From positions 1-64,000 of the forward strand of contig NZ_QJUI01000022.1 in assembly GCF_004327285.1 (NCBI RefSeq): a stretch of 64,000 nucleotides of DNA. Direction: 5' to 3'. The DNA comes from Phytopseudomonas daroniae (GTDB taxonomy: Bacteria > Pseudomonadota > Gammaproteobacteria > Pseudomonadales > Pseudomonadaceae). Below are positions 51,390-59,777 of the stretch, piece by piece. Numbering within the stretch: position 1 is the stretch's first letter; each line of letters begins with the position of its first letter. The notes beneath the pieces were generated by a model that was not told the origin of the DNA, made no database searches, and saw only the letters and a program-made list of their open reading frames with translations. Made by a program: the position numbers and the translations under genes.

Positions 51390-52712
51390 TCAGTACCCCT
51401 GCCCTGGCACCCAGTTGGTGCCGGCCAGCGGTACCCGGGCCATGGCCGCGGATTCGACGGTCAGGGCCACCAGATCCTCGGGATCGAGGTTGTGCAGGTG
51501 CGACTTGCCGCAGGCGCGGGCCATGGTCTGCGCTTCCAGTACCAGCACGCGCAGGTAGTTGGCCAGACGACGGCCAGCGGCGACCGGCTCGAGGCGCTTG
51601 GCCAGCTCCGGATCCTGGGTGGTGATACCCGCCGGGTCGCGGCCGTTCTGCCAGTCGTCGTAGAAGCCGGCAGCGGAACCGATCTGCTTCAGCTCCTCGT
51701 CCAGGCGTGGGTGATTGTCGCCCAGGGCGATCAGCGCGGCGGTACCGATGGCCACCGCGTCGGCGCCCAGCGCCATGGCCTTGGCCACGTCGGCACCGTT
51801 GCGGATGCCACCGGAGACGATCAGCTGAACCTTGCGGTGCATGCCCATTTCCTGCAGCGCCTGCACGGCCTGCGGAATGGCCGGCAGAATCGGGATACCG
51901 ACGTGCTCGATGAACACTTCCTGGGTCGCTGCAGTGCCGCCCTGCATACCGTCGAGGACGATCACGTCGGCACCGGCCTTCACCGCCAGCTTGACGTCGT
52001 AGTAAGGGCGGCTGGCGCCGATCTTCACGTAGATGGGTTTTTCCCAGTCGGTGATTTCGCGCAGTTCGGCAATCTTGATCGCCAGATCGTCCGGCCCCGT
52101 CCAGTCCGGGTGGCGGCAGGCGCTGCGCTGATCCACGCCGATCGGCAGGGTACGCATGCCGGCGACGCGCTCGGTGACCTTCATGCCCAGCAGCATGCCA
52201 CCGCCGCCCGGCTTGGCGCCCTGGCCAAGGACGATCTCGATGGCATCCGCCTTGCGCAGGTCGTCGGGGTTCATGCCGTAGCGCGACGGCAGGTACTGAT
52301 AGACCAGATGCTGGGACTGGCCGCGCTCTTCCGGAGTCATGCCGCCATCGCCAGTGGTGGTGCTGGTGCCGGCGATGCTGGCGCCACGACCGAGGGCCTC
52401 CTTGGCATTGGCCGACAGCGCGCCGAAGCTCATGCCGGCGATGGTCACCGGGATCTTCAGGTGCAGCGGCTTCTTGGCGAAACGGTTGCCGAGGACGACA
52501 TCGGTGCCGCATTTCTCGCGGTAGCCTTCCAGCGGGTAGCGCGACACGCTGGCACCGAGCAGCAGCAGGTCGTCGAAGTGCGGCAGCTTGCGCTTGGTAC
52601 CGCCACCGCGGATGTCATAGATACCGGTCTCGGCGGCGCGCTGGATTTCCTGGATGGTCAGGCGATCGAAGGTGGCCGACTCGCGCAGTACTGGAGGTTG
52701 TTTGTCACTCAT
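51390..52712 (-). CDS. mgsC: N-methylglutamate synthase subunit C (FMN-binding glutamate synthase family)
   Basis: A 440-residue TIM-barrel protein homologous to the FMN domain of the glutamate synthase large subunit. It has GMSFGALSANAKEALGRGAS (about 92-111), GGGGMLLGMKV, VKIGASRPYYDVKLAVKAGADVIVLDGMQGGTAAT, and GGIRNGADVAKAMALGADAVAIGTAAL in the FMN phosphate region. With MgsA and MgsB it would transfer methylamine from gamma-glutamylmethylamide to 2-oxoglutarate, giving N-methylglutamate. The three subunits appear in the usual split form and the GmaS gene is upstream, so this reading is better than a spare glutamate synthase. Confidence 0.86.
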   Translation of the reverse strand: MSDKQPPVLRESATFDRLTIQEIQRAAETGIYDIRGGGTKRKLPHFDDLLLLGASVSRYPLEGYREKCGTDVVLGNRFAKKPLHLKIPVTIAGMSFGALSANAKEALGRGASIAGTSTTTGDGGMTPEERGQSQHLVYQYLPSRYGMNPDDLRKADAIEIVLGQGAKPGGGGMLLGMKVTERVAGMRTLPIGVDQRSACRHPDWTGPDDLAIKIAELREITDWEKPIYVKIGASRPYYDVKLAVKAGADVIVLDGMQGGTAATQEVFIEHVGIPILPAIPQAVQALQEMGMHRKVQLIVSGGIRNGADVAKAMALGADAVAIGTAALIALGDNHPRLDEELKQIGSAAGFYDDWQNGRDPAGITTQDPELAKRLEPVAAGRRLANYLRVLVLEAQTMARACGKSHLHNLDPEDLVALTVESAAMARVPLAGTNWVPGQGY

Positions 52713-52726
52713 GATGATGCTCCTGA

Positions 52727-53410
52727 TCAGTACGCGGAGGCGTTATCGACTTTGAAGTTGTACAGCTGGCGGGCCGAGCCGTAGCGTTTGAAATCGGCGG
52801 CGTTCTCTTTGAAGCCGGCGCGATTGAGCAGCGCCTGCAGCTCTTCGATATGTTCGGCGCGCATCTCTTTCTCGATGCAGTCGGAACCCAGCGACTCGAC
52901 GCTGCCTTTGACGAAGATCCTGGTTTCATACAGCGAGTCGCCCAGCGCATCGCCAGCGTCCCCACAGACCACCAACCTGCCCGCCTGACCCATGAAGCAG
53001 CTCATGTGGCCGATGCTGCCGCCGACCACGATGTCGATGCCCTTCATGGAGATGCCGCAACGCGCGCCGGCGTCGCCTTCGATCACCAGCAGGCCGCCAT
53101 GAGCCGTGGCGCCGGCCGCCTGGGAGGCGCTGCCTTTGACGCGCACATAGCCGCTCATCATGTTCTCGGCGCAGCCCACGCCGACGTTGCCGTGCACGGT
53201 GACCGAGGCTTTCTGGTTCATGCCTGCGCAGTAGTAACCGGCATGTCCCTGGATATCGATGGAAATGGCTTCGTTGACGCCGACCGCCAGGTTGTGGGCG
53301 CCGTTGGGATGGGTCACCAGCCATTCGCGATCGATGACGGCCTTGGCCTGGTCATGCAGAGCCTGGTTGAGGTCACGCACGCTGGCGCTGGAAAGATCGA
53401 TGGTTTTCAT
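52727..53410 (-). CDS. mgsB: N-methylglutamate synthase subunit B (GXGXG/GlxC domain)
   Basis: A 227-residue right-handed beta-helix protein equivalent to the C-terminal GXGXG domain of glutamate synthase. The repeated glycine pattern is clear in GHAGYYCAGMNQKASVTVHGNVGVGCAEN and GDAGARCGISMKGIDIVVGGSIG. Its ATG overlaps the MgsA stop by 4 bp, and mgsC follows after 14 bp. It is structural and probably shapes the tunnel that passes the amine between the active sites of MgsA and MgsC. Confidence 0.86.
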   Translation of the reverse strand: MKTIDLSSASVRDLNQALHDQAKAVIDREWLVTHPNGAHNLAVGVNEAISIDIQGHAGYYCAGMNQKASVTVHGNVGVGCAENMMSGYVRVKGSASQAAGATAHGGLLVIEGDAGARCGISMKGIDIVVGGSIGHMSCFMGQAGRLVVCGDAGDALGDSLYETRIFVKGSVESLGSDCIEKEMRAEHIEELQALLNRAGFKENAADFKRYGSARQLYNFKVDNASAY

Positions 53411-54321
53411 GCTGCGTGCTCCTTCTTACGTTCCCAGATGTACAGGGTGGCGGGAACGGGCTCCCAGACCTTGGCCTTGTCGATACCCGGCAGGCTGGAC
53501 AGCGCCTGGTATTCCGACGCCATGGCGACGTAGTCATCGGTCTCGGCGAGGATCGCCGGCTTGCAGGCGATCGGATCGCGGATCACCGCGAAGCCGTTGC
53601 GGGTGCCGATGGCGAAGGTGAAGAAGCCGTCGAGGGCCTCCAGTGAATGATCCAGGGCCTGTTTCAGGGAATCGCCCTGCTGCAGACGCCAGGCCAGGTA
53701 ACCGGCGGCGACTTCGGTGTCGTTCTCGGTTTCGAAATGGATGCCTTCGCGGCGCAGTTCCTGACGCAGGCGAAAGTGGTTGGACAGCGAGCCGTTATGC
53801 ACCAGGCACAGGTCGGCACCGGTGGAGAACGGGTGGCTGCCTTCCATGGTCACCGCACTTTCGGTGGCCATGCGGGTGTGGCCGATGATGTGGCTGCCCT
53901 TCATCGAGGCCAGGCCGAAACGCTCGGAAATTTCCCTGGGCAAGCCCATGCCCTTGAGGATCTCGATGCTCTGCCCGGCGCTCATGATGCGCACGCTGGG
54001 CGCCAGTTCGGTCAGCGCGGCACGCACCACGGGCTCTTCGGCCTTGATCTTCAACACCATGGCGCTGGCGTTCTGGAACCAGTCCAGTTCGGCGTCGAGC
54101 TTGTCCTGCAAGGCGGCAACCAGTGCCTTGAAGTCATAGCCTTCGCTGGTCGCCTGCAGGGTCAGCTTGACCCAGCCATCGGTCACTTCATCGCCATAGA
54201 TGGCGAAGCCGGCGCTGTCCGGGCCACGGTCGGTCATGGCTTCGAGCATCGGTTCGAACAGCTTGCCGAGCTGCGATTCCAGCTGCGGATTTTTCAGGTA
54301 AAGCCCCACGATTCCACACAT
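53407..54321 (-). CDS. mgsA: N-methylglutamate synthase subunit A (class II glutamine amidotransferase)
   Basis: A 304-residue Ntn-type amidotransferase starting MCGIVGLYL, so Cys2 is the nucleophile after Met removal. Other landmarks are RMATESAVTMEGSHPF, LVHNGSLSNHFRLRQEL and ENDTEVAAGYLAW. It would release methylamine from gamma-glutamylmethylamide. I start at ATG 54321 because the catalytic cysteine must follow the initiator; the longer in-frame extension is translated repeat DNA. The gene is separated from gmaS by 119 bp of repeats. Confidence 0.88.
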   Translation of the reverse strand: MCGIVGLYLKNPQLESQLGKLFEPMLEAMTDRGPDSAGFAIYGDEVTDGWVKLTLQATSEGYDFKALVAALQDKLDAELDWFQNASAMVLKIKAEEPVVRAALTELAPSVRIMSAGQSIEILKGMGLPREISERFGLASMKGSHIIGHTRMATESAVTMEGSHPFSTGADLCLVHNGSLSNHFRLRQELRREGIHFETENDTEVAAGYLAWRLQQGDSLKQALDHSLEALDGFFTFAIGTRNGFAVIRDPIACKPAILAETDDYVAMASEYQALSSLPGIDKAKVWEPVPATLYIWERKKEHAA

Positions 54322-54440
54322 AAAGGCAGCCTCACTTCGTTCGGAAAGCCGCAAGCTGCAAGCTGACCGGGTTGATACAAATGAATGTGAAAGACCACGA
54401 AGCGTTCTTGCTTGCAGCTTGAAGCTTGTGGCTTGCAGCT
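54322..54440. repeat. Intergenic AGCTGCA/GCTTGAAGCTT repeats between gmaS and mgsA
   Basis: The gap holds CCGCAAGCTGCAAGCTGACC near 54347-54366 and TTGCAGCTTGAAGCTTGTGG then CTTGCAGCTCT near 54413-54442. These are the same units as the tandem array at 6798. As inverted pairs they can form a hairpin in the gmaS-mgsA message and might act as an attenuator. Confidence 0.7.
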
Positions 54441-55778
54441 CTAGAAGAATTCGGTGTAGCGCTTGATCTCCCAATCGGAGACGTGGCGGCTGTACTCCAC
54501 CCACTCCATGCGCTTGAGCTTGATGAACTCACCGACGATTTGCGGGCCCAGCACCTCGGCGAACAGCGAGTCGGCTTCGAGGGCATCGCAGGCTTCCTTG
54601 AGCGACTGCGGCAGGGTCTTGATGCCACGTGCAGCGATCTCCTCCAGGCTCAGCGTGTAGAGGTTCTCGTTGCACACGTTGTCGACTTCCAGCTTGCGGT
54701 CGATGCCGTCCAGGCCGGCGGCGATGATCGCGGCGCTGACCAGATAGGGGTTGCAGCCGGCATCCGGCAGGCGGAACTCCAGGCGGCCATAGGGCACGCG
54801 CACCATGGCCGAGCGGTTGTTGGCACCGAAAGCGATGAAAGCTGGCGCCCAGGTGGCACCCGACAGGGAATTGCCTACCACCAGACGCTTGTAGGAGTTC
54901 ACTGTCGGCGCGGCGAAGGCGCACAACGCCGGGCCATGGGCCAGCAGGCCGGCGGCGAAGTGGTAGGCAAGCTTGGACAGGCCCATACCGCTCGGGTCGC
55001 TGGCGTCATGGAACAGGTTCTTGTTCTCTGCGCTGGCGATGGACAGGTGGAAATGCATGCCGTTGCCGGCGCGCTTCGGATCCGGCTTGGGCATGAACGA
55101 GCAGACCATGCCCATGTCGCTGGCGATCTCGCCGGCGGCCATGCGGAAGAAGGTGAAGCGATCCGCCGACTCCATGGCGTCGCTGTAGGTGTAGTTGATC
55201 TCGAACTGGCCGTTGGCGTCCTCGTGATCGATCTGATAGATGTCGAACCCGACCGGCTGCAGCGCCTCGGTGAGGCGCTCGAGAAACTCGCGGGAGCGCG
55301 ACAGGCCCTTGTAGTCGTAGCAAGGCTTGTCGAGGTTGTCGCTGACGTCGACCAGTTGCAGTGCACCGTTCTCGCCACGCTTGAACAGGCTGAATTCCGG
55401 CTCCAGCCCGGTGTTCAGCGTCCAGCCGCGATCAGCCAGGCGCTGCACCTGTTGTTGCAGTACATAGCGGCTGTCGTAGGGCCAGGGTTTGCCATCCACA
55501 TGACCGATGCACACCACGCGGCCATAGCCCGGCTGCCAGGGTACCGGCGTCAGTGACGACAGGTCGCCACGGGCCATGAAATCCGGGCCGTGTGGCTCCA
55601 TGCCCATGCCGCAGATGGCGAAGCCAGCGAACCCAGCCCCAGCTTCCGCCACTGCTTCGAGGCCCGACACAGGCACCGACTTGGTCTTGGCCGAACCATG
55701 GATATCCACGAACTGAGCGAGCACGTACTTGATCGCGTGTTTCTCGATGACCCGCTGGGTTTCACTTGGCAACATCAT
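54441..55778 (-). CDS. gmaS: Gamma-glutamylmethylamide synthetase (GlnT-type glutamine synthetase family)
   Basis: A 445-residue ligase of the GlnT/type III-like glutamine synthetase group, the length of known GmaS proteins. It has FVDIHGSAKTKSVPV near the N-terminus, GLEPEFSLFKRG (metal/glutamate site), GNGMHFHLSIAS, and NNRSAMVRVPYGRLEFRLPDAGCNPYL. It would join methylamine to glutamate using ATP. AGGAGG precedes tandem ATGs (55778 and 55775); the second has better spacing. It is first in the gmaS-mgsABC order and lies behind a sigma-54 promoter, so I favour GmaS over glutamine synthesis. Confidence 0.88.
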   Translation of the reverse strand: MMLPSETQRVIEKHAIKYVLAQFVDIHGSAKTKSVPVSGLEAVAEAGAGFAGFAICGMGMEPHGPDFMARGDLSSLTPVPWQPGYGRVVCIGHVDGKPWPYDSRYVLQQQVQRLADRGWTLNTGLEPEFSLFKRGENGALQLVDVSDNLDKPCYDYKGLSRSREFLERLTEALQPVGFDIYQIDHEDANGQFEINYTYSDAMESADRFTFFRMAAGEIASDMGMVCSFMPKPDPKRAGNGMHFHLSIASAENKNLFHDASDPSGMGLSKLAYHFAAGLLAHGPALCAFAAPTVNSYKRLVVGNSLSGATWAPAFIAFGANNRSAMVRVPYGRLEFRLPDAGCNPYLVSAAIIAAGLDGIDRKLEVDNVCNENLYTLSLEEIAARGIKTLPQSLKEACDALEADSLFAEVLGPQIVGEFIKLKRMEWVEYSRHVSDWEIKRYTEFF

Positions 55779-55810
55779 GCGCCTCCTGTCGACTCGATGA
55801 TTATTCCAAC

Positions 55811-55852
55811 TGGGAAATTAACTTTCCCAACAAGAATGCAATCAACTTGCCA
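55811..55852 (-). promoter_or_regulatory. Sigma-54 promoter and palindromic operator of gmaS
   Basis: On the minus strand TGGCAAG-TTGA-TTGCA (55852-55837) matches the -24/-12 consensus with correct spacing. Just downstream is TGGGAAA-N5-TTTCCCA (55811-55829), a perfect 7-bp inverted repeat covering the expected start site near 55826. The right half, TTTCCCAACAAGAA on the plus strand, equals the motif at the amt promoter with one change. The XRE-cupin regulator encoded next door is the natural candidate to bind it. Confidence 0.85.
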
Positions 55853-56019
55853 ATCTTGAGCACAACGGGCGCAAGCCTGCTGTCGTGCGGGTTTTCTTCT
55901 ATCCGTAGAGGAAAAATGCTTTCATAGCAGGAAATTCACACCCCCGGCGTGCACCATTGCAAAGCAGCCTGATCATTCCCGGTGCGAATTTATTATTCAC
56001 GAATAGAAAATGGCCGTGC

Positions 56020-56619
56020 ATGAGCAAAACCACAGAGATCCCGCCCCGCCTGAAACTCGAGCAATACCTGGGTATGCAGATTCGCCGCCAGCGCCAGGCC
56101 CAAGAACTGAAGATCGCCGAAGTCGCGCGCATCGCTGGCATCAGCCAGGGCATGCTCAGCAAGATCGAAAACGCCCAGGTATCCACCAGCCTCGATACCC
56201 TGAGCCGACTGTGCGATGTACTGGGCATGCCGATGTCCAAGCTGTTCAGCCAATACGATCAGCAAGGCAGCGGCGCGCTGCTGGTGAAGTCCGATGAAGG
56301 CCTGGAAGTGGTGCGCCGTGGCACCGAGAAAGGCCATACCTATCACCTGCTGAACCATACTCGCGGGCCGAAGAAGAGCTTCGAGGCCTATATGGTCAGC
56401 ATGGACGATGCCAGCGAAGAGTTTCCCACCTTCTCCCATCCGGGCACCGAATTCCTGCACCTGCTCGAAGGCGAACTGGTCTATCGCCATGGCAACCAGC
56501 TCTATGCCATGCAGGCCGGCGACAGCCTGACCTTCGATGCCGAAGTCCCTCACGGCCCGGAACAGCTGATCCAGGTACCGATCCGCCTGCTGTCGATCAT
56601 GAACTACGGCAAAGAATGA
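56020..56619 (+). CDS. XRE-cupin transcriptional regulator
   Basis: A 199-residue regulator. The N-terminal XRE helix-turn-helix (LGMQIRRQRQAQELKIAEVARIAGISQGMLSKIENAQVSTSLDTLSRL, about residues 18-65) is followed by a C-terminal cupin (about 120-190, with FSHPGTEFLHLLEGELVYRHGN and LTFDAEVPHGPEQL). I start at ATG 56020, where family similarity begins. It diverges from gmaS across 241 bp containing the palindrome at 55811-55829. Regulators of this type near glutamine-synthetase-like amine pathways usually respond to the amine or its product. It probably controls gmaS-mgs and perhaps amt. Confidence 0.9.
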   Translation: MSKTTEIPPRLKLEQYLGMQIRRQRQAQELKIAEVARIAGISQGMLSKIENAQVSTSLDTLSRLCDVLGMPMSKLFSQYDQQGSGALLVKSDEGLEVVRRGTEKGHTYHLLNHTRGPKKSFEAYMVSMDDASEEFPTFSHPGTEFLHLLEGELVYRHGNQLYAMQAGDSLTFDAEVPHGPEQLIQVPIRLLSIMNYGKE

Positions 56620-56700
56620 GCGCCGATCCCGAATCGGCAACCACGAGGAACAAGCGGACAGGGAGTTGCGATCATGCTCCCCGCTCCGCCTGGGCACTAA

Positions 56701-56753
56701 CAGGCCGCTGAAAAACGTCGGCGAGGCAACGCAGGTAGTTTTTCAACAGCCTG
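56701..56753. repeat. Inverted repeat CAGGC-GTTGAAAAAC, probable bidirectional terminator
   Basis: CAGGCCGCTGAAAAAC (56701-56716) and GTTTTTCAACAGCCTG (56738-56753) are 16-bp inverted arms with two mismatches around a 21-base loop, placed exactly between two convergent genes. The T5/A5 tracts inside the arms would serve both directions. Similar TTTTTCAACAGCCTG sequences are, from memory, frequent between pseudomonad genes. Confidence 0.7.
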
Positions 56754-57572
56754 CTAATGGCCGCCTGCACCTGAGGGCTCATCCGAACGCTGCACCGCTC
56801 TGCGCTCGAGCGGTGCCAGGGCGCGATCGACCAGCACCTGCAGGCGCCCGCGGGAACAGCGCTCGACACGGGCCTCGACCCCATACACATCGGCCAGCAA
56901 ACGTGGCGTGAGAACCTCCTCGGGCGCGCCGCTGGCGTAGAGCCTACCGCCGTGCAGCACCACCAGAAAGTCCGCGCAGGCAGCCGCCAGGTTGATATCG
57001 TGCAGCACCGCCAGCGCCATCAGGCGATGCTCGCGCACCCGTTCACGCACACAATCCATCACCCGCACCTGGTAATGCAGGTCGAGTGCGCTGGTGGGCT
57101 CATCCAGCAACAGCACCTGGGGCCGTCGGGCAATCAACTGGGCCAGCGAAACCAGCTGGCGCTGGCCGCCGGACAGGCTATCCAACGAATGTTCGGCCAA
57201 GTCCTCGATACCGATCCGTGCCAACGCCGTGAAAGCCGCGCGCAGCACGTCGCCCTCGCCACCGACGCGCAAGGCGGCCACCACGCTCTCCAGCACGCCC
57301 AGGGCGATACCTGGCGGCAGTTGCTGCGGCATGTAGGCCAGCAGACGGGCACGGTCGGCGGGTGCCAGAGTGGTCAGGTCGCGCTCCCCGAGGCTGAGCC
57401 GGCCGCGCATGCGCTCCAGCCCGGCCAGGGCGCGCAGCAGCGTGGACTTGCCGGCGCCATTGGGGCCGACCAGGGCCACCAGGCTGCCGGCCGGCAACTC
57501 GGGCAGCGACAAGCCGCGAATGACCGTGCGGCGGCCATAGGCGACCTCGATATCCTCCACTTTCAGGTTCAC
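56754..57572 (-). CDS. Siderophore/iron ABC transporter ATP-binding protein (FecE-like)
   Basis: A 272-residue ATPase of the FecE/BtuD class. Walker A is LVGPNGAGKSTLLRAL, the signature is LSGGQRQLVSLAQ, Walker B is VLLLDEPTSALD and the switch histidine is in AVLHDINLAA. It begins at GTG 57572, whose GTGA overlaps the permease stop by 4 bp, so translation is coupled. The longer reading frame upstream is only an alternative frame of the permease gene. It energises import of the ferric siderophore captured by the periplasmic protein. Confidence 0.92.
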   Translation of the reverse strand: MNLKVEDIEVAYGRRTVIRGLSLPELPAGSLVALVGPNGAGKSTLLRALAGLERMRGRLSLGERDLTTLAPADRARLLAYMPQQLPPGIALGVLESVVAALRVGGEGDVLRAAFTALARIGIEDLAEHSLDSLSGGQRQLVSLAQLIARRPQVLLLDEPTSALDLHYQVRVMDCVRERVREHRLMALAVLHDINLAAACADFLVVLHGGRLYASGAPEEVLTPRLLADVYGVEARVERCSRGRLQVLVDRALAPLERRAVQRSDEPSGAGGH

Positions 57573-58642
57573 AGGCGCCTCCCGCGGCGGAACACCAGCA
57601 CCACGAAAACCGGTACACCGACCAGAGCGGTGACGATGCCGACCGGCACGATGACGCCGGGCAGGATCAGTTTGCTGGCGATCGACGACAGCGACAGCAG
57701 CAAGGCACCGACCAGGGCGCTGGCCGGCAGCAGGAAGCGTTGATCCTCGCCGACCAGCAGGCGCGCCATGTGTGGCCCGACCAGGCCGACGAAACCGATG
57801 GTGCCGACGAAGGCCACCGCCGTCGCCGCCAGCAGGCTGATGCGCAGCAGCGAGGCATAGCGCAGCCGGCGCACGTCGACGCCGAAGCTGCGCGCCCGAT
57901 CCTCGCCCATGCGCAGCAGGGTCATGGCCGGCGCGGCGCGCAGCGAGAACGGCAGCAGCAGCGCCAGCACCACGGCGAGAATGCCGAGCTTCTCCCAGTC
58001 GGCGCGGGCCAGACTGCCCAGCGTCCAGAACACCAGTTGCTGCAGCACGTCCTCGGTGGCCAGCAATTGCAGCAGCGAGACCAGCGCGTTGCAACTGAAC
58101 ACCAGGGCGATGCCGAACAGCACCAGACTCTCCGTACCGGCGCCGCGCAGCCGCGACATGGCCTGCAGGAGCAGCACCGACAGGCAGGCGCAGACGAACG
58201 CCGCCACCGTCACCTGCGCGCTCGGCGCCAGCCAGCCGATGCTCAAGGGATAGGCGATCGCCAGCGAGGCGCCGAGCGCTGCCGCCGAGGACACGCCCAG
58301 GGTAAAGGGGCTGGCCAGCGGATTGTCGAGGATCGCCTGCATCTCCGCCCCCGCCAGTGACAACGCCGCGCCAACCAGCACCGCCATCAGCGCATAGGGC
58401 AGGCGCACGTTCCAGATGATCACCCGTTCGGTAGCGCTCAGCGAGTCCGGCTCGAGTATGCCGGCCAGCAGTTGGCCAAGGGTCATGCCCGAGGAGCCGC
58501 TGGCCAGGTCGGCGAGCACGCTGGCCAGCAGCAACAGGCCGAGCAAGGCCACCAGCGCACAGCGGCGCAGCAGCAGGTATCGATAGTTCCGGGTGGCCTG
58601 CTGCAGGGTAGGTACAGCGAGGTCTTGCACGGAAGCGTTCAC
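57569..58642 (-). CDS. FecCD-family iron-siderophore ABC transporter permease
   Basis: A 357-residue BtuC/FecCD-type permease with about nine or ten transmembrane helices after a short N-terminal extension. It has VRLPYALMAVLVGAALSLAGAEMQAILDNPLASPFTLGVSSAAALGAS and the C-terminal TIGFVGLVGPHMARLLVGEDQRFLLPASALVGALLL. Only one permease is encoded, so it acts as a homodimer. Its start overlaps the binding-protein stop by 4 bp. Confidence 0.93.
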   Translation of the reverse strand: MNASVQDLAVPTLQQATRNYRYLLLRRCALVALLGLLLLASVLADLASGSSGMTLGQLLAGILEPDSLSATERVIIWNVRLPYALMAVLVGAALSLAGAEMQAILDNPLASPFTLGVSSAAALGASLAIAYPLSIGWLAPSAQVTVAAFVCACLSVLLLQAMSRLRGAGTESLVLFGIALVFSCNALVSLLQLLATEDVLQQLVFWTLGSLARADWEKLGILAVVLALLLPFSLRAAPAMTLLRMGEDRARSFGVDVRRLRYASLLRISLLAATAVAFVGTIGFVGLVGPHMARLLVGEDQRFLLPASALVGALLLSLSSIASKLILPGVIVPVGIVTALVGVPVFVVLVFRRGRRL

Positions 58643-59754
58643 GGCTTGGCGTCGATCCAGTAATGCCCGTCGAGACCGACGGCGAGGAAGCCGTTGACCT
58701 CGGCCATGGTCGCCAGGGGGTCGAGATCGGCGAACCGCTCGGGATGGATCCAGCGCGCCATCGCCTCGATCGCCAGGATGTTGAACGGCGAGTTGTAGAA
58801 GTCATGCCACAGGCCGTGGGCCTGCCCCGCCTGGATCGGTCGCAGTGGCGCGAATTCCGGACGCGCCGTGATCTTCGCCAGGCTGTCACGCGCGGTCTGC
58901 TCGTCCACTCCCGCGCCGAGCAACACCCCGGGGTTGCGATTGCCGGTGGCGATGTAGATATCCGGGTCGGCGGTCAGCACGTATTCCACGCTGACATCGC
59001 CGAGCGCACCGGGCACCACGCCCGCGGCGATATTGCGCCCGCCGACGGCCTCCACCACGCTACCCAGCCCGCTCTTGCCGGTGGTGTGGCCCGGCGCCTG
59101 CCAGACGCCGGCCAGCAGTTCGAGGAACACCTTGGGCCGCTCGGCCTGTGGGATCTGCGCCACGCCGTCGGTGATCCGCGCCAGATGGCGGTCGTAGAAG
59201 CTCAGGTATTGCCGGGCCTCGGTCTCACGCCCCAGCACGCGACCGAGCGCTTCCAGGCTGACGCGGGTGTTCTTGATCGGGTGCACGCGAAAATCGATGA
59301 ACAATACCGGAATCCCGGCCTTGATCAGCAGGTCGGCCACCGGGCTGTGCTGGGTCGGGCCTTCGCCGGCGATGCTGAACACCGCCAGATCCGGTTTCAG
59401 GGACAGGATCTGCTCGACGCTGACGCTCTGCTCCGAGGCCTGGCCGATCAGCGGGATATCGGCGATGGCCGGGTACTGCCTGGCATAGACTTCATAGGTG
59501 TGCGGATCGAGCAGGCGCATGTCGTTCTGCCAGCCGACCACCCGTTGGAACGGCGCCTCGCGGTCGAGCAGGGCCAGGGCGAAGAACAGTCGTCCTTCAC
59601 CCAACACCACGCGCTTGGGCTCGCTGGGTACTTCGACCTTGCGCCCGAGCACGTCGGTGACTTCGACCGCATGGGCGGAGCCGAGCAGACCCAGCCAGGC
59701 GGCCAGCAAGACGATGGGCAACGCGATGGCGCGACGCAGGAAGCGGGTATTCAC
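58639..59754 (-). CDS. Iron-siderophore ABC transporter substrate-binding protein
   Basis: A 371-residue cluster A-III (FecB/FepB-like) periplasmic binding protein. It has a signal peptide (FLRRAIALPIVLLAAWLGLLGSAHA), the opening VEVTDVLGRKVEVPSEPKRVV, and the two-lobe helix-linked layout (SVSVEQILSLKPDLAVF). I start at GTG 59754 because GGAGAA lies 7 bases upstream; an in-frame ATG 13 codons earlier lacks this. It should bind ferric siderophore delivered by the TonB receptor encoded upstream. Confidence 0.9.
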   Translation of the reverse strand: MNTRFLRRAIALPIVLLAAWLGLLGSAHAVEVTDVLGRKVEVPSEPKRVVLGEGRLFFALALLDREAPFQRVVGWQNDMRLLDPHTYEVYARQYPAIADIPLIGQASEQSVSVEQILSLKPDLAVFSIAGEGPTQHSPVADLLIKAGIPVLFIDFRVHPIKNTRVSLEALGRVLGRETEARQYLSFYDRHLARITDGVAQIPQAERPKVFLELLAGVWQAPGHTTGKSGLGSVVEAVGGRNIAAGVVPGALGDVSVEYVLTADPDIYIATGNRNPGVLLGAGVDEQTARDSLAKITARPEFAPLRPIQAGQAHGLWHDFYNSPFNILAIEAMARWIHPERFADLDPLATMAEVNGFLAVGLDGHYWIDAKP

Positions 59755-59777
59755 GAAGAAATTCTCCAATGACGTGA

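Noticed and set aside
56701..56753. Terminal inverted repeats of an insertion sequence
   Set aside because: The arms are only 21 bases apart, with no transposase gene or target duplication. A repeat acting as a terminator between convergent genes explains it better.
56754..58889. A 711-codon minus-strand frame that would fuse a large N-terminal protein to the FecE-like ATPase
   Set aside because: The upstream part is an alternative frame of the permease and binding-protein genes. The ATPase begins at GTG 57572, overlapping the permease stop.
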